This document shows positions 9,882 through 20,600 of a DNA stretch of 64,000 nt, one piece after another. Both the position numbers and the translations under genes were made by a program. The notes under the pieces are model-generated. The model saw only the letters and a list, made by a program, of their open reading frames with translations. It had not been told where the DNA came from and did not search any database. Each line of letters begins with the position of its first letter. Positions within the stretch are counted from its first letter, which is position 1. Source of the stretch: CBDCWQ01 sp965223435 (lineage in GTDB: Bacteria; Myxococcota; Kuafuiibacteriia; Kuafuiibacteriales; Kuafuiibacteriaceae); contig CBDCWQ010000014.1 of the NCBI GenBank assembly GCA_965223435.1, positions 122,334 through 186,333 of the forward strand, in the 5' to 3' direction.

Positions 9882-10610
9882 CTACGGAAGCTTTTCAAGC
9901 TCTTCCACCAACGCCGAGAGTACAACTTTGATTCTCGGGCCTAGCCCCACTCGCTCTTCCGGCATCAGGAGAACTCCTAGCTCGTCTTGCACAGTCTCCT
10001 CAGACAAAACGCTGATCGCGTGCCGCAAGGCTGAAGCAAACTCTGCTCTCGTCATCTGTTTCTTCTTCCTAAGCAGAGGTAAGCGAGACTCGACACGGAC
10101 CAATCTCTGGTCGAGCACATCGAGGTCCGGTTTCGCCTTTGCCCTCCCAAAGAGAAAGTAGCAGTCATACAAATCTCGTAGAAGACGTCGTTCATTCCAG
10201 GCAGCCAATTTGTGGGCTAGGGCAACGCCCGGTTGCATGATTCTGACGACCTGTGAAGGGACACCCGTCGACCGCGCAAGGGCGCCCGTAGCCATAGGAA
10301 TCGACGCGCATTCGGGCATGACATTGGCTTCGATCTGAATCGCGGTATTCTCCACACGAACGTCGGCACGAATCATTTTGGAGTGAATCCTGAGTTTAAC
10401 ATCAGCGTTTTCGATCTCGTAGAGCACGTCCTCGAACCGAGGCAAAATCTGTTTTTTTGAGGTGTACGGAACAAAGACGTAGTCAATATCGGTCGTTGAG
10501 CGTGGGCTATCGAGAAGCCGTAGCGCTATCCCACCCTTGATGATGGCATGGTCCTCGAAAACTTCCGAGAAACGGTGCATGACCCACACGAAGAGCTCAT
10601 CGTCGGTCAT
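9882..10610 (-). CDS. abiEii: AbiEii-type nucleotidyltransferase toxin
   Basis: Product of 242 residues with the DNA polymerase beta-type nucleotidyltransferase signature of AbiEii/MenT toxins: KGGIALRLL then R-STTDIDYVF (G-G...D-x-D) at about residues 25-45. A later AHKLAAWNERRLLRDLYDCYF segment matches the conserved K...R-DLYD motif of the family. In known type IV systems the toxin blocks growth (some members modify tRNA) and is neutralised by AbiEi. Its start overlaps the abiEi stop by four bases (ATGA at 10607-10610), so the two are translationally coupled. Its stop lies exactly where the lyase pseudogene to the left is cut. Confidence 0.88.
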   Translation of the reverse strand: MTDDELFVWVMHRFSEVFEDHAIIKGGIALRLLDSPRSTTDIDYVFVPYTSKKQILPRFEDVLYEIENADVKLRIHSKMIRADVRVENTAIQIEANVMPECASIPMATGALARSTGVPSQVVRIMQPGVALAHKLAAWNERRLLRDLYDCYFLFGRAKAKPDLDVLDQRLVRVESRLPLLRKKKQMTRAEFASALRHAISVLSEETVQDELGVLLMPEERVGLGPRIKVVLSALVEELEKLP

Positions 10611-11212
10611 CCGTTAATCTCCAACGTTTGCCTTGCGAACGTTACGAACCGGGGATTCTTGTAGCGTCCCAAGTATTGTTGCAGCCGAGATCGGTTGAGC
10701 TTCTCGAGCGCGATGTCAGAATAGATGTCGAAGGCGTAACGAGCACCCCGAAGGTGATAGTAAAGCACGTCGAGAGCCGCCTTTTCAGCGTTTGCATACT
10801 GAACCCCGTCTTCAGCCTTGTCGTACCCGAACATGAGGCTCGCCGTAGTACTGAGGTGCTGGATGACAAAGCCCAAATTCTGATATCTTCGGGGCCTGCC
10901 GATCTTGACAGCGCGAAGTCTCCGCATGGGCTTGGGTCCAACGACAAGCTCCTCTGCGAGCACCCACCCAAAGCTCACGTAGGAGTTCGGTGCGAGCCGC
11001 TGACTCAGCGTGGGGAGATGAAACTCCTGAGCCACATACCACCCGCGGACGAAGCGCCGTAACACTCCAATTTCCTCCAAGCGCCGAAGCCTGCGACCAA
11101 GTGCAGAAGGATGTGGTTCTCCAAAGGCGGTTTGGAGGTCAGGCTTTGAGAAAACACCTTGCTGGGCCGACGAAAGCGCTTGTATCAGCAAGATATCATT
11201 ATCCTTTTTCAT
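10607..11212 (-). CDS. abiEi: AbiEi-type antitoxin/transcriptional repressor
   Basis: Product of 201 residues. The N-terminal about 80 residues (FSKPDLQTAFGEPHPSALGRRLRRLEEIGVL...FVRGWYV) form a winged helix as in AbiEi proteins. The C-terminal part (YANAEKAALDVLYY..., LEKLNRSRLQQYLGRYKNPRFVTFA) resembles the antitoxin domain. The start at 11212 (ATG) follows a strong promoter directly, with no room for a ribosome-binding site, so the mRNA may be nearly leaderless. AbiEi proteins usually autorepress by binding inverted repeats upstream; no perfect repeat is obvious, although the promoter is very AT-rich compared with the flanks. The gene order antitoxin-toxin with overlap is canonical for AbiE. 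Confidence 0.85.
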   Translation of the reverse strand: MKKDNDILLIQALSSAQQGVFSKPDLQTAFGEPHPSALGRRLRRLEEIGVLRRFVRGWYVAQEFHLPTLSQRLAPNSYVSFGWVLAEELVVGPKPMRRLRAVKIGRPRRYQNLGFVIQHLSTTASLMFGYDKAEDGVQYANAEKAALDVLYYHLRGARYAFDIYSDIALEKLNRSRLQQYLGRYKNPRFVTFARQTLEING

Positions 11213-11222
11213 ACTGATAAAA

Positions 11223-11251
11223 ACTATACATTTATGTTGTTTTTCTGTCAA
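11223..11251 (-). promoter_or_regulatory. Near-consensus sigma70 promoter of abiE
   Basis: On the minus strand a perfect -35 TTGACA (11251-11246) is followed, after exactly 17 bp, by TATAGT (11228-11223). The ATG of abiEi begins only about 10 bases after the -10 box, predicting a leader of about 3 nucleotides. Confidence 0.75.
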
Positions 11252-11633
11252 TATGAATAAAATACCCTGGTCAGGAGGCCCTCTCCACGCGCGTGACGAC
11301 CAGGAGCAAACCTTATGAGGACCGACCGAGCCTTCGGCCCGCAACGTACCGGCTCCCACGCTGCGTCCGACCTCAATTTCGTTGTCGACCAACCATAGAG
11401 CAAACTCCAGTTCTGCGACCTGAGCGCAACGCCCACGTTCGCTTTCCAAGCGCAACAACAAGCGAGTCGGGCCGGTGTCACCGGTCCACCCGCTTTCCTC
11501 TGCTCACCCTCACCACGCAAACGGGTCCGGATCAATGCAAGTCAACTCCGCGGGGGAGGCGCATCAGGCGGAAGCCACCGATGACCCAAGCATGCTGGTC
11601 TTTGCTGGGCGTGGGTCCTTGCCCCATAGTGAC
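11252..11633. other. Spacer between the abiE promoter and the giant gene
   Basis: About 380 bp without a recognisable gene. Minus-strand frames here have no start with a ribosome site and no known domain. The DNA returns from AT-rich at the abiE promoter to GC-rich at about 11275, which may mark the edge of the acquired cassette. GGTCAGGAG (11269) and GACCAGGAG (about 11296) are near-repeats, but no clear attachment duplication was found. Confidence 0.4.
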
Positions 11634-14600
11634 TCAATGCGCTTCAGTTTGTGCGGCTTTTGTCTCGCTGAGCAGCATTCGAATCTCGTCATTCGTAAGC
11701 GCTTTCGCTTCGTCGTAGGCGATTGGAAGCGCAACTCCTGCGCTTTGGAGATCAAATGCGACGTTTCTTTGGGCAGCCTCGGAGAGAATCAGAAGGTATG
11801 AAACGCCTGTAACCGGGTCGTCGAAAGCACAACTGTCAAAGCTGTAATCCACGTCCGAATGAAAGAAGCTCTTGGGGTCCATGGAAATGGAAAGATGGGA
11901 AAGCAAACACCGGCCCTTCGCCTTGGGTTCGCTTAAAGCTGGGCAATTGGGTTGAGCGAGCGGAATAGGGACAAGGGGCACAACCATGCTTGCTATCAAC
12001 TCAGAAAGACAGGTTCCGGGCTGCGCCACATTCTCGAGCGAAAGGAGGAGCTCCACGAAGCCATGCTCGAACAGACTTACGAAGGTTGAAGGCTCCGCGT
12101 GCGGGTTTTGATACCCGACCACAATACGGCGCCCGTTCACTTCGTGGTCGGGGAAGTCTGCGGTGCCCTTCGGCTGGAGCGCGGCTGCCCACGCCCGGGG
12201 AAGATACCAAATCGAAAACGCCCGTGGCAACACGTCTAGCCGCGAATCCAAAGCAAGAGAGACACGGGACAACTCGCGGTGTATTTCGGCGTAGGTCTCC
12301 ATAGAAAAAGCACCGTCCGGGGCAACGAAGTAACTATCTCCCCATGCTGAAGACAGACCAATACCTTGGTACGCGAAGGTCGTCGAGCCACTCCCCATGG
12401 AATGCGGATTGAATGGGCCTAAGGGGTAGAGCCATTCTGAGATAAAGGCCTCATCCACGGTCACCTTGGCGGCATCAACAACGCTATAGCGTGGTCCGGC
12501 CTCGACGGGTCCCCACGTCTCCTGAAGCCACGGCACGTCCGCATCCTTTCTTGAAGCAACGGGAACAAATGGACGAAACGGACGAGCATTGATCGTCCAT
12601 TTCAGGACCCGCTCCGTTTGTCTGGGACACGCTTCATCACCCGCGCAGGCCCTAATTCGAGCAGAGGGGCGATCGCAGTCGTCGCTTTCACAGCGTACAA
12701 AAGGCGGAGGCAATGTGAACGGTATCAAGTTCACATGGCCACGGAGTTCCTCGCTTTCACCGATTGCGATCTCAACGTCTCGATAGATCGACACCCCCGT
12801 CCACGGGTCACGAAACGAAACGCGATCGGTATGGACGCCTGGACCAAGACTCGCCATACGCTCAGCTCCTACGGTAACCTCGACCGAACGCACGTCCCCA
12901 TCAACAAAGTCACTTTGGACGGCGACCAGACCACGCTCACTCCTCACCTCGAGCCTCTGAAGCAGGTAGGCCAATTCAACATGATATATTTGGGATACAC
13001 CTTCCGAGGCACCTTCGACCGCATATTGATGAAACACTTCGTCGGGCTCAATCCGAGGCATGTTCCGATCGCCAAAGTAGACTCGAAACGGCATCGAGGC
13101 CCCGCGAATCTCTTCAAGACTCATGTTTTCGGCTTCATCGTAGGGAAACGGCAACGGCACCTGAGCCGCCTTGAGTAGCTGACTGGTATTCCTCCCCAGG
13201 GCTCCTGACAAATACTTGAAATACCCCAAACCGGTTTCTTCGGTTTCGAGCTCGCACGAATCGAAATCGGGGATGGTTGCCGGGTTAAAGAGTTTACGGA
13301 GCACCTCTTCCGTGATTGCGGTTTCCGCCTGTAAGAACCAAAGAATGCATTCCCCCTTGGTATGATTGCCTGTAAGCCCCTGACATCCGCCCGAAAAATT
13401 GAGCCTTGACCCGCTGTGAGGATTGAGATGACGCCCCGACTCTGGTGCGTATACCAGAGCCATCGCGTCCGCGAGCCCTTCGTTGAGACAAGAGAGCTTA
13501 GCTTTGAAGCGGTGATGAAACAAATAGTGCGCGTACTCGTGAACGAACAGGCCTCGCATTTCATCCAAATAGCGTTCCTCTCCCAAAACATGCGAAATCC
13601 GATCCCCATTGAGGACGATTCCCCGATCCGCGCGAGAATAGTGACTCAACCCGCTGGGATAGAACCCGCGAAGAATTTCCTCTGGAAGCATCCACAACCG
13701 GTACGGTTCGACCGTCACCCCAACACCTTCCATTGCGGTCGCCAACGCATCGAAGGCGGCGTGAACACGGTGGTGCTTCGCGGGAACCACACCAACCCCC
13801 GGTAAACGAACGACATGCGTCGTCCCCTGTTCTGACTTGAGGGATTGAGATTGGTATTTCAAAACCCGTAAGCCCGGCCCCAACGTAAGCGAACCACTGG
13901 TTCGCCCCAGGTAAAGCCACCGCTCGTCGGATCGGAACTGTACCGAGCCCCCGTGCGCAACGAATCCCTGTAAATTCTGGATACTCACCAGGCGGTTGTC
14001 CAACGACTCGAGCACCTCGGACCTTTGCCAGAAGTCAAACACCCCCACATGGAGCGATTGAAACCCGCGTCCGTTGAGTGTCCACTGAAGGCCAAAGGTG
14101 TGTGGCGCCCGGCAGCCACTCTTCGTGGAGCACAAGAGAAACCCATCTTGACGTTCTTCACAATGGGCGTCGGTACACCAGGACATGTCTTCGAGCATGT
14201 CGAATTCAACCGGTTCGAATCCAGCTTCTTGTGCGCCCTGTGCGTCTTCGAGCTGAGACAGCAAGACATCAAGTTCTTGAATCAACATCCGCGCCTCGAG
14301 CCGACTCACCGAAACCTTGAGAAGAAGTTTGTCCAGCCGTTCCATGCGGTCCGCAACCGCCGCCATCGAACTCGATTCGGAGCCATAACCCGTCGCGGTC
14401 TCCAACGCTTTTTTCCGCGCGCGGAGCTTCCGTCTATCCTCCTGCATCAGCTCGGCAAAGGCCGAACGGGGGTGAAAGACTTGGGCCTTGCTCAGCCCGT
14501 GGATGGCTTCCTCGTTCGCGAATTGAAGACCAGCTCGGACAAACGCCCCCACCGTCACGGGCGCAGCCCCTCCCAAGCTCTCCAGCAAGAGGCCGCGGTC

Positions 14601-17600
14601 TCGTCCTGAGCCCCGACTCGCAACCGCATCCAAAAGATAGCCGTTGTTGGTGCTCCGATAAAGGTCCCACGCAGTGTTTTCTTCGTAAGGATAGAGAAAA
14701 AGTGTGTACAACTCGTCGGTCGTGTCCTCGAGAGGCCGCACCAAGAGGGTGGGCAGGGGACGTCCCACCGACCGATATTCGGCCTCAAAGGCATCAACCA
14801 ACGCCTGCAATTCCGCTTCCAAACCCCACCCACAATGCGCGTCTAGGAGCGCCCCGTCCAAGTGCGTTTCCGAGACGCCCTTGACTTGAATGGCTTGGCC
14901 GATGGATTCGCACCAATCCTCAACGTTCCAGATTGCATCGGGGTACACTTGCTTCCAAAGATCGGGCTGAAAGTACCGGGTTCCTGGAAGACCATAGGTC
15001 ACCACGTAAAGGTCGTCGGTCGACGGGTTGCCTCCGGCGCGATACCCGCCGGCCCGTGGATAAATATGGGAAAGCGTCACAGAGCTTGTTTCGAAACTGT
15101 CGACAAGCCCGCGGATGTCTTCGGGCGTCGGAAACGGCGACCCATTTTGGTCTTGGTGAAGACGCCCTAACAGGACGGCCTTCCCATCGCCAAACATTCC
15201 TTCATCGTGGGACGAGTTGGACCCATAGGGTACCAGCGCAAACTTCGCGGGCAACGGGCTGTCTGTTCTTGAAACGGCGTACAGGGCGTATCCAATCTCC
15301 TCCGGGTGGCCGTTCACCATCCATCCCTCCTTCCCCTTTTTCTGGATTTGACAGAGGAGCGGCTGACCATCGGTCCAGATGGTGCCATCGGGCACCCAAG
15401 AAAGGCGCAGGGGATTGAGGTCAGAAAGCGCTTGTAACGCCGGACAGGTATCGAGTGAAGGCGCCAAAACGCGCTCGAAGGTGTGGCCAAGCGTGCGACC
15501 CTGCTCGTCGACCACAAGCAGGTCGTCACCATCTTGGGGATGCAAAAAGGATCCTTGCCTTGCAAGCCCACTCCCTTCGGCTTCCATCGGCGCCTCACGC
15601 GTCAAACACGGTCTTTGAAGTTCTCCGCCGCAAGGTGTCTTGAGCCAAACGGCCTGCTTCGAATAAAGATGAAGGTCCCCTCTTGGAGATTTGCGGTAAA
15701 GGACCACTTCGTAGATCCCTTCTTTCAGGGGTCCTCCTCCTAGGTCATCGAGCACAAAACGGGTCTGCCCTTCAGAAAACACCTCGTAGCCCAACACGTC
15801 CGGCCAGGGGCGCAATTCTTCGCCCAAGAGCTCCTCAGGAACGTCTCGTTCGTCTCGAAAAGAGCGTCCGTCTTGACGCCAGAAGTACGCGTAAAGGTCC
15901 CCAGGCGGCCTCTCACCGAACTCAACGGCAAGACGAAGCGCCCCGTCCACCCACTGGGCCTCATGAACGCCCTTTGCCCTCACACGGTCGAAGTCCTTGT
16001 CGTGCCACCAAAAACGATTGGAAAGGGCAACCCAGCCCTCTTCGGTCTCGGTCCCCAATTGGCAGGGATACGAAAAAGGAGGCGGAACAACGGCCCGAAC
16101 GGGTCCAGAGCTCACCAGGTTTGTGGGGTTCTGAGACAGGATAGGAACCGACGGCAGCCACTGAAATCCATCAAAGTCAGGGAGGGGCACCTCAAAAAGA
16201 ATGCGATTTTCATCCGCGTGATCTTGCCGCGGTTCGTAACACGCCATTTTGAGAAGCAACCCATCCGTCACCGGTTGATCCCAGGAAGCTTCCAAGGCAC
16301 CCGTGGGGTCAATCAGCCCCGCAACCATCAAACCCTCGTGCAGTCCATGGGCATCTTTCTTATCGACCCCTGCCAAACCCGCAACGTCTGCTCCCGGCGT
16401 CGCGTCGCTGTCGGCGGTGATGAGATCAGGGAGCCCCCAGACGGAGTTTCCCGCTGGGGAGGTCGACCACGCCAACCCTATTTCACTCGGGGACGGATAC
16501 CATGCATCGTGAACATCAATAAACCAGACGACGGCAGTGCTCGAAGAAAGCCGCGTCGACAAATTGTGAATGCGCTGACTTGAGTAGGGGAAGTTGTGGT
16601 CTTGCACAAACGCCTGGGCCCCAGACCAAAGACTTCGCGCGTCTTCTAAAAAGCGCGCCGCGCTCGGATGCGCGGGGTGCGCCTGAGCAAATCGGAGGAG
16701 GCCAAGGATCAGCCCCATCGTGGCCTCAAGGTGGTATGAGGACTCTTGGAGTTCGCTCGGTTCGATGTACGGGTCTCGGAACGCGTTTTGGAAATAATGG
16801 GTCCCCCGGTAGGTCTTGGCCGGAGGACAGTGAGCCGAAGGCGCCTCGCAGCGCGACACCTCGAAGGGCAGATCTTTGACAAACTGTATGGTGGTGTACA
16901 CGAGGCAGGCCGCAAGCCGATCGATATAGGGAGCAGTCCCCTCGCTGCGTAAAGACGTCAGAGCCTGGTGATCCACCGACAAGGAGAGCCAACTGCAATT
17001 GTCGATGGCGGCATGTGGACTCGGGGCCAAACGGTATCCTTTTTCTTGGTCGGCCACCAAAACGCCCCCGGTCACCACGCGCCCAAGGCGCCCGCCATCG
17101 AGCGCTTTTTGGATCACGTGTTTGCGTTCTCGAAGAAACGCGGTTTGCGCTTCGGTTCGGGGGCGCCCCTCGAAGGCGAGCAACCCATCCAGTTCGGCAT
17201 GCGCCTCGCGAAGCTCCGCCCTCCAGCCCGTTCCGTCGTAAAGCGCGTAGAAAATCCCATCCCGGAGCTGGTCCCGCCAGGCCCCCAAACTCAAAAGCTC
17301 CTCCGAAGCCAACCCAAGGGCCGCGCCGTGCATCAGCGCGTGATTCAAAACACTGAGCACGTCAAGGTTGTGCTCCGTGACGACGTTTTTTGCAGCAACC
17401 CGCCTTCGAAGCGCCGCCCATTCGGCTTCCTGAACGATGGGCCTTTCCTCCCAAAGACCAGGTTCGCTGGTCCTGCAGGAATCGCCTCTTCGAACGCGGT
17501 CCCCCACACAGGACCGAACGTGGGTTTCAGCGAACGCGTCGTACCCAATGGCGTCGAGAATGCTGTAGTAGGCCCAAACCTCATTGGGATCTCGGGCCAG

Positions 17601-20600
17601 GGGCTCACCTTTGGCCGTCCTGAGCTTATGGGGCGCATCCGCAAACACCAGGCCCTCGGTGGTCCAGCCGGCGGTCATCAGCACCACCTGCCGGCCCTCC
17701 ACCTCGAGGACTTGTTGGTGGGCCCGAAGTCCGTCGAGGGCGTCGCGATAACACCTTTTGAGGGCGTCCTTGGCGGCCCCGGCCGGCATCAGACGGTAGG
17801 CTTTCGAAGCCAAGAACACGCCAAGGCCTTGAATCGCCCAGGCGTTCGCCCCGGTCACCAACCGCGCATCCTTCCAGTTGTCGCCTAAGGTGTTCCAGGA
17901 AAAGGGCCAGCCCAAGATCTGATTCGTCGTTTCGTCGCGCACCGCATGCTGACAAAGGTACCGAGCCAGGCCCTCTGCTTTTTTTCGATAAGGCGCCTGG
18001 TCCTGCCTCGCAAGTTGCGCCAGCGTGATGCCTTGGGTGTAGGCCCACACCCGCTCAAACCCTGCGAGATGCTTTGCATCCTCTGCCCCCAGCGACGTCG
18101 ACGGATCCACACCATACTCAACCTGGTAGTAGAGATCCTGAGGCGTCGAACCGACCATGGACTTGAGAAGCGCGTCCCTCTGGTTCACCGCCCGATCGTA
18201 GTTGCCGCGGATGTCTGCAGGGAAAAACTCCGCGCGGGACTCGAAATAGCGATGGTCCGAGGCAAAATCCCCGGTGGCCGCAAGATCCACCCGAAATGCG
18301 CCCAGCACGAGATCGTTCATCAGGCCCTCTTCCGTAGGCGTGGACGCGAAACTGGTCACAAAACTGGCAGCCCCCCCCTGAAGGGTGAGTTCAAGGGATG
18401 ATGGCGCCCCATCAGGTGCCTCAAACCAGAGGTTTGGTACGGACGGTCCCTTCGTAGACCCCGAAAGCGGTCGACTCGAAGACCGCTTCACCACGCGAAC
18501 GGCACCCCCATAATCCACCCGCATGTGGAACTTGTTCTCCGCCGATACCGTAACCCGCACGCTCTGGTTCTCGGTGACCCGTTCGGGCAGCTCTACGTTG
18601 ATCTTTGCGACGTCCACGACCCGCGCGGACCGAGACACCGCGATGCGGTCACCCGCCGGTACCCCAACGCCCTTTTTGACCCAGGCCACAAAGACGAGCT
18701 CGTCTAGGGTCGATAGTGAGGGCTCCTGAGCCGCCGCCTCAGTGCCCTCATGGGCTTCAAGCGGCACCGGGTTGATGCCCGCCATCGACGAAAAAACCGT
18801 CGTCCCGATTCGCTGAACCGCCTCGATACGCCCACCATCTTGGTCAGCCGCAAAGTATGCGACGACCGTTTCATGTGGAGCCGCCACCGCGACTTGCGGC
18901 TTGCGGCCCTCGGCCACCACCACCGAAGGCGACCAACTCAGGCCTCCGTCCCGCGAAAACGAAACATGAATGGGATTGTTGCCGGTGGATACGGACCCCT
19001 CGAAAAGCCCTTTTTCGAACACGACCACCATCTCCCCACCCGGGGCCGTGTGTACCCGGGGGTGACCGAGCACGCCCTCCGTTTGACCCTCTTCGTCTTT
19101 GTGAACGACGGAAATGCGAAACGGCTGCTCGACGTCATCCTTCCAGGCGCCTACCCGAAACCCAGCCCCCGGCGGCTCGTCCGCAATCTCGGTCCCGTGC
19201 GAACCCGGACTGGACCACGCCCCCGCGACCAGCGGACGCTGAGCGATGGTGATTTGCGCCTGTTGATGCCACGTCCCGCGATAGCGATACTGAAACTGGA
19301 TCCCGAGTCCCGGCCATAAGGCTTCGTCGCCGGCCTCGTAGGCATGCTTCCACACCGCGCGCCACCCCACAACGCGCCGGATGGGTGGATCGCCAGGAAC
19401 GATGAGGTCGCTGTACAAGGGATCGTCGGCCATGATCTCCCAGGCATCGTGCGGCACCGGCTTGCCGTCCCATAACCGGACCTGGCGGCCCACGATGGTC
19501 AGTTTCTCTTGGTCGACGTGAAGGGATGGCTCAAGGACCACCGCTTCCTCGGTCCGAACCCCATACGGACCCGCGGGCGTCCCCCCTCCATCTCGGTTCG
19601 GCTCGTCGCTCAAGACGTACGATTCTGGGCACCAGCAGCCATCACACGGGCAGCGGCCCTGCAAGTCGGGTTCATATTGGGCCAGGTACTTCACGGTTTC
19701 GCCCTTTGGGCTCCGCTTTCGCTGATCAAAAACGTTGGCGGGCGTCCCCTCGAGGTTCTTGAGGTAGTAGACCTTGCTCGCTTCACGCCAAACCGCGTGG
19801 AGGTCATCGTATCGATCGTACGCCAGCGAAAGGCTGCCCTTCGCTGCCGTTCCTTGCCGGACCTTTGTGGCTGCCCCAAAAGTCTTGCCCCCATCTACGC
19901 TTTGTCGGGCATACAGGGTGTCTTCGTTTTTTTGCCCGTCGCTTTGTCGCTGGATCCACGCAACCAGAACGCGGCGTTTCCGAGCGGTAAGGTTCCATGA
20001 GGTGAATGCACTGCCGGGAGGCAGCGACGCAACGGAAGCCGTTTTTGAAAAGCTACCCTGCTTTCCCGCCTGGCGACTTTGCCGGTATTGAAGAACCGAG
20101 CCACCGCTGGGGTCCCGCTCCGCATAGACCAGGTGGGCGACCACGTCTGTCCCGTCCTTGGATAGGGCCGTGCGGGGGGACAAGGCCGAGATTCGTCCAT
20201 CACTGGCCTCACTCGGAAACTCGAAGGCATCGGGCACGGGGGCGAGCCTGGACGCCGGGACCGAAAGTTCGACGGCGGTGGAAGGTACGGACTCTAGGGT
20301 ATCGTCGCCGTGCGGGTTTTGGACCATCGCGGTGACGTCGTACCGGTAAGCCTTTCCGAGTCTGGGGGCTTTGTCGTCGTAGGCCGCTTGGTTGAGGGTC
20401 GCGATAGGCCATCCGTCTCGAAACAGCCGGTAGGACACGCGCATGCCTGATGGGATCGCTGACCCATCTTCGAACCAACGCGGCGCCTGCCACCATAGTC
20501 GAACAAACCTTGCCTGGGCCGTAGCCGAAAGCTGCGTCGGAGCCCGCGGGCGCATGGGCCGAGGCACAGGACGCCCCAACGGATTTGAAGCCTCGAGGCT

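Noticed and set aside
11213..11535. Upstream extension of abiEi and an overlapping short frame
   Set aside because: The near-consensus promoter lies inside it, so transcripts would start after it.
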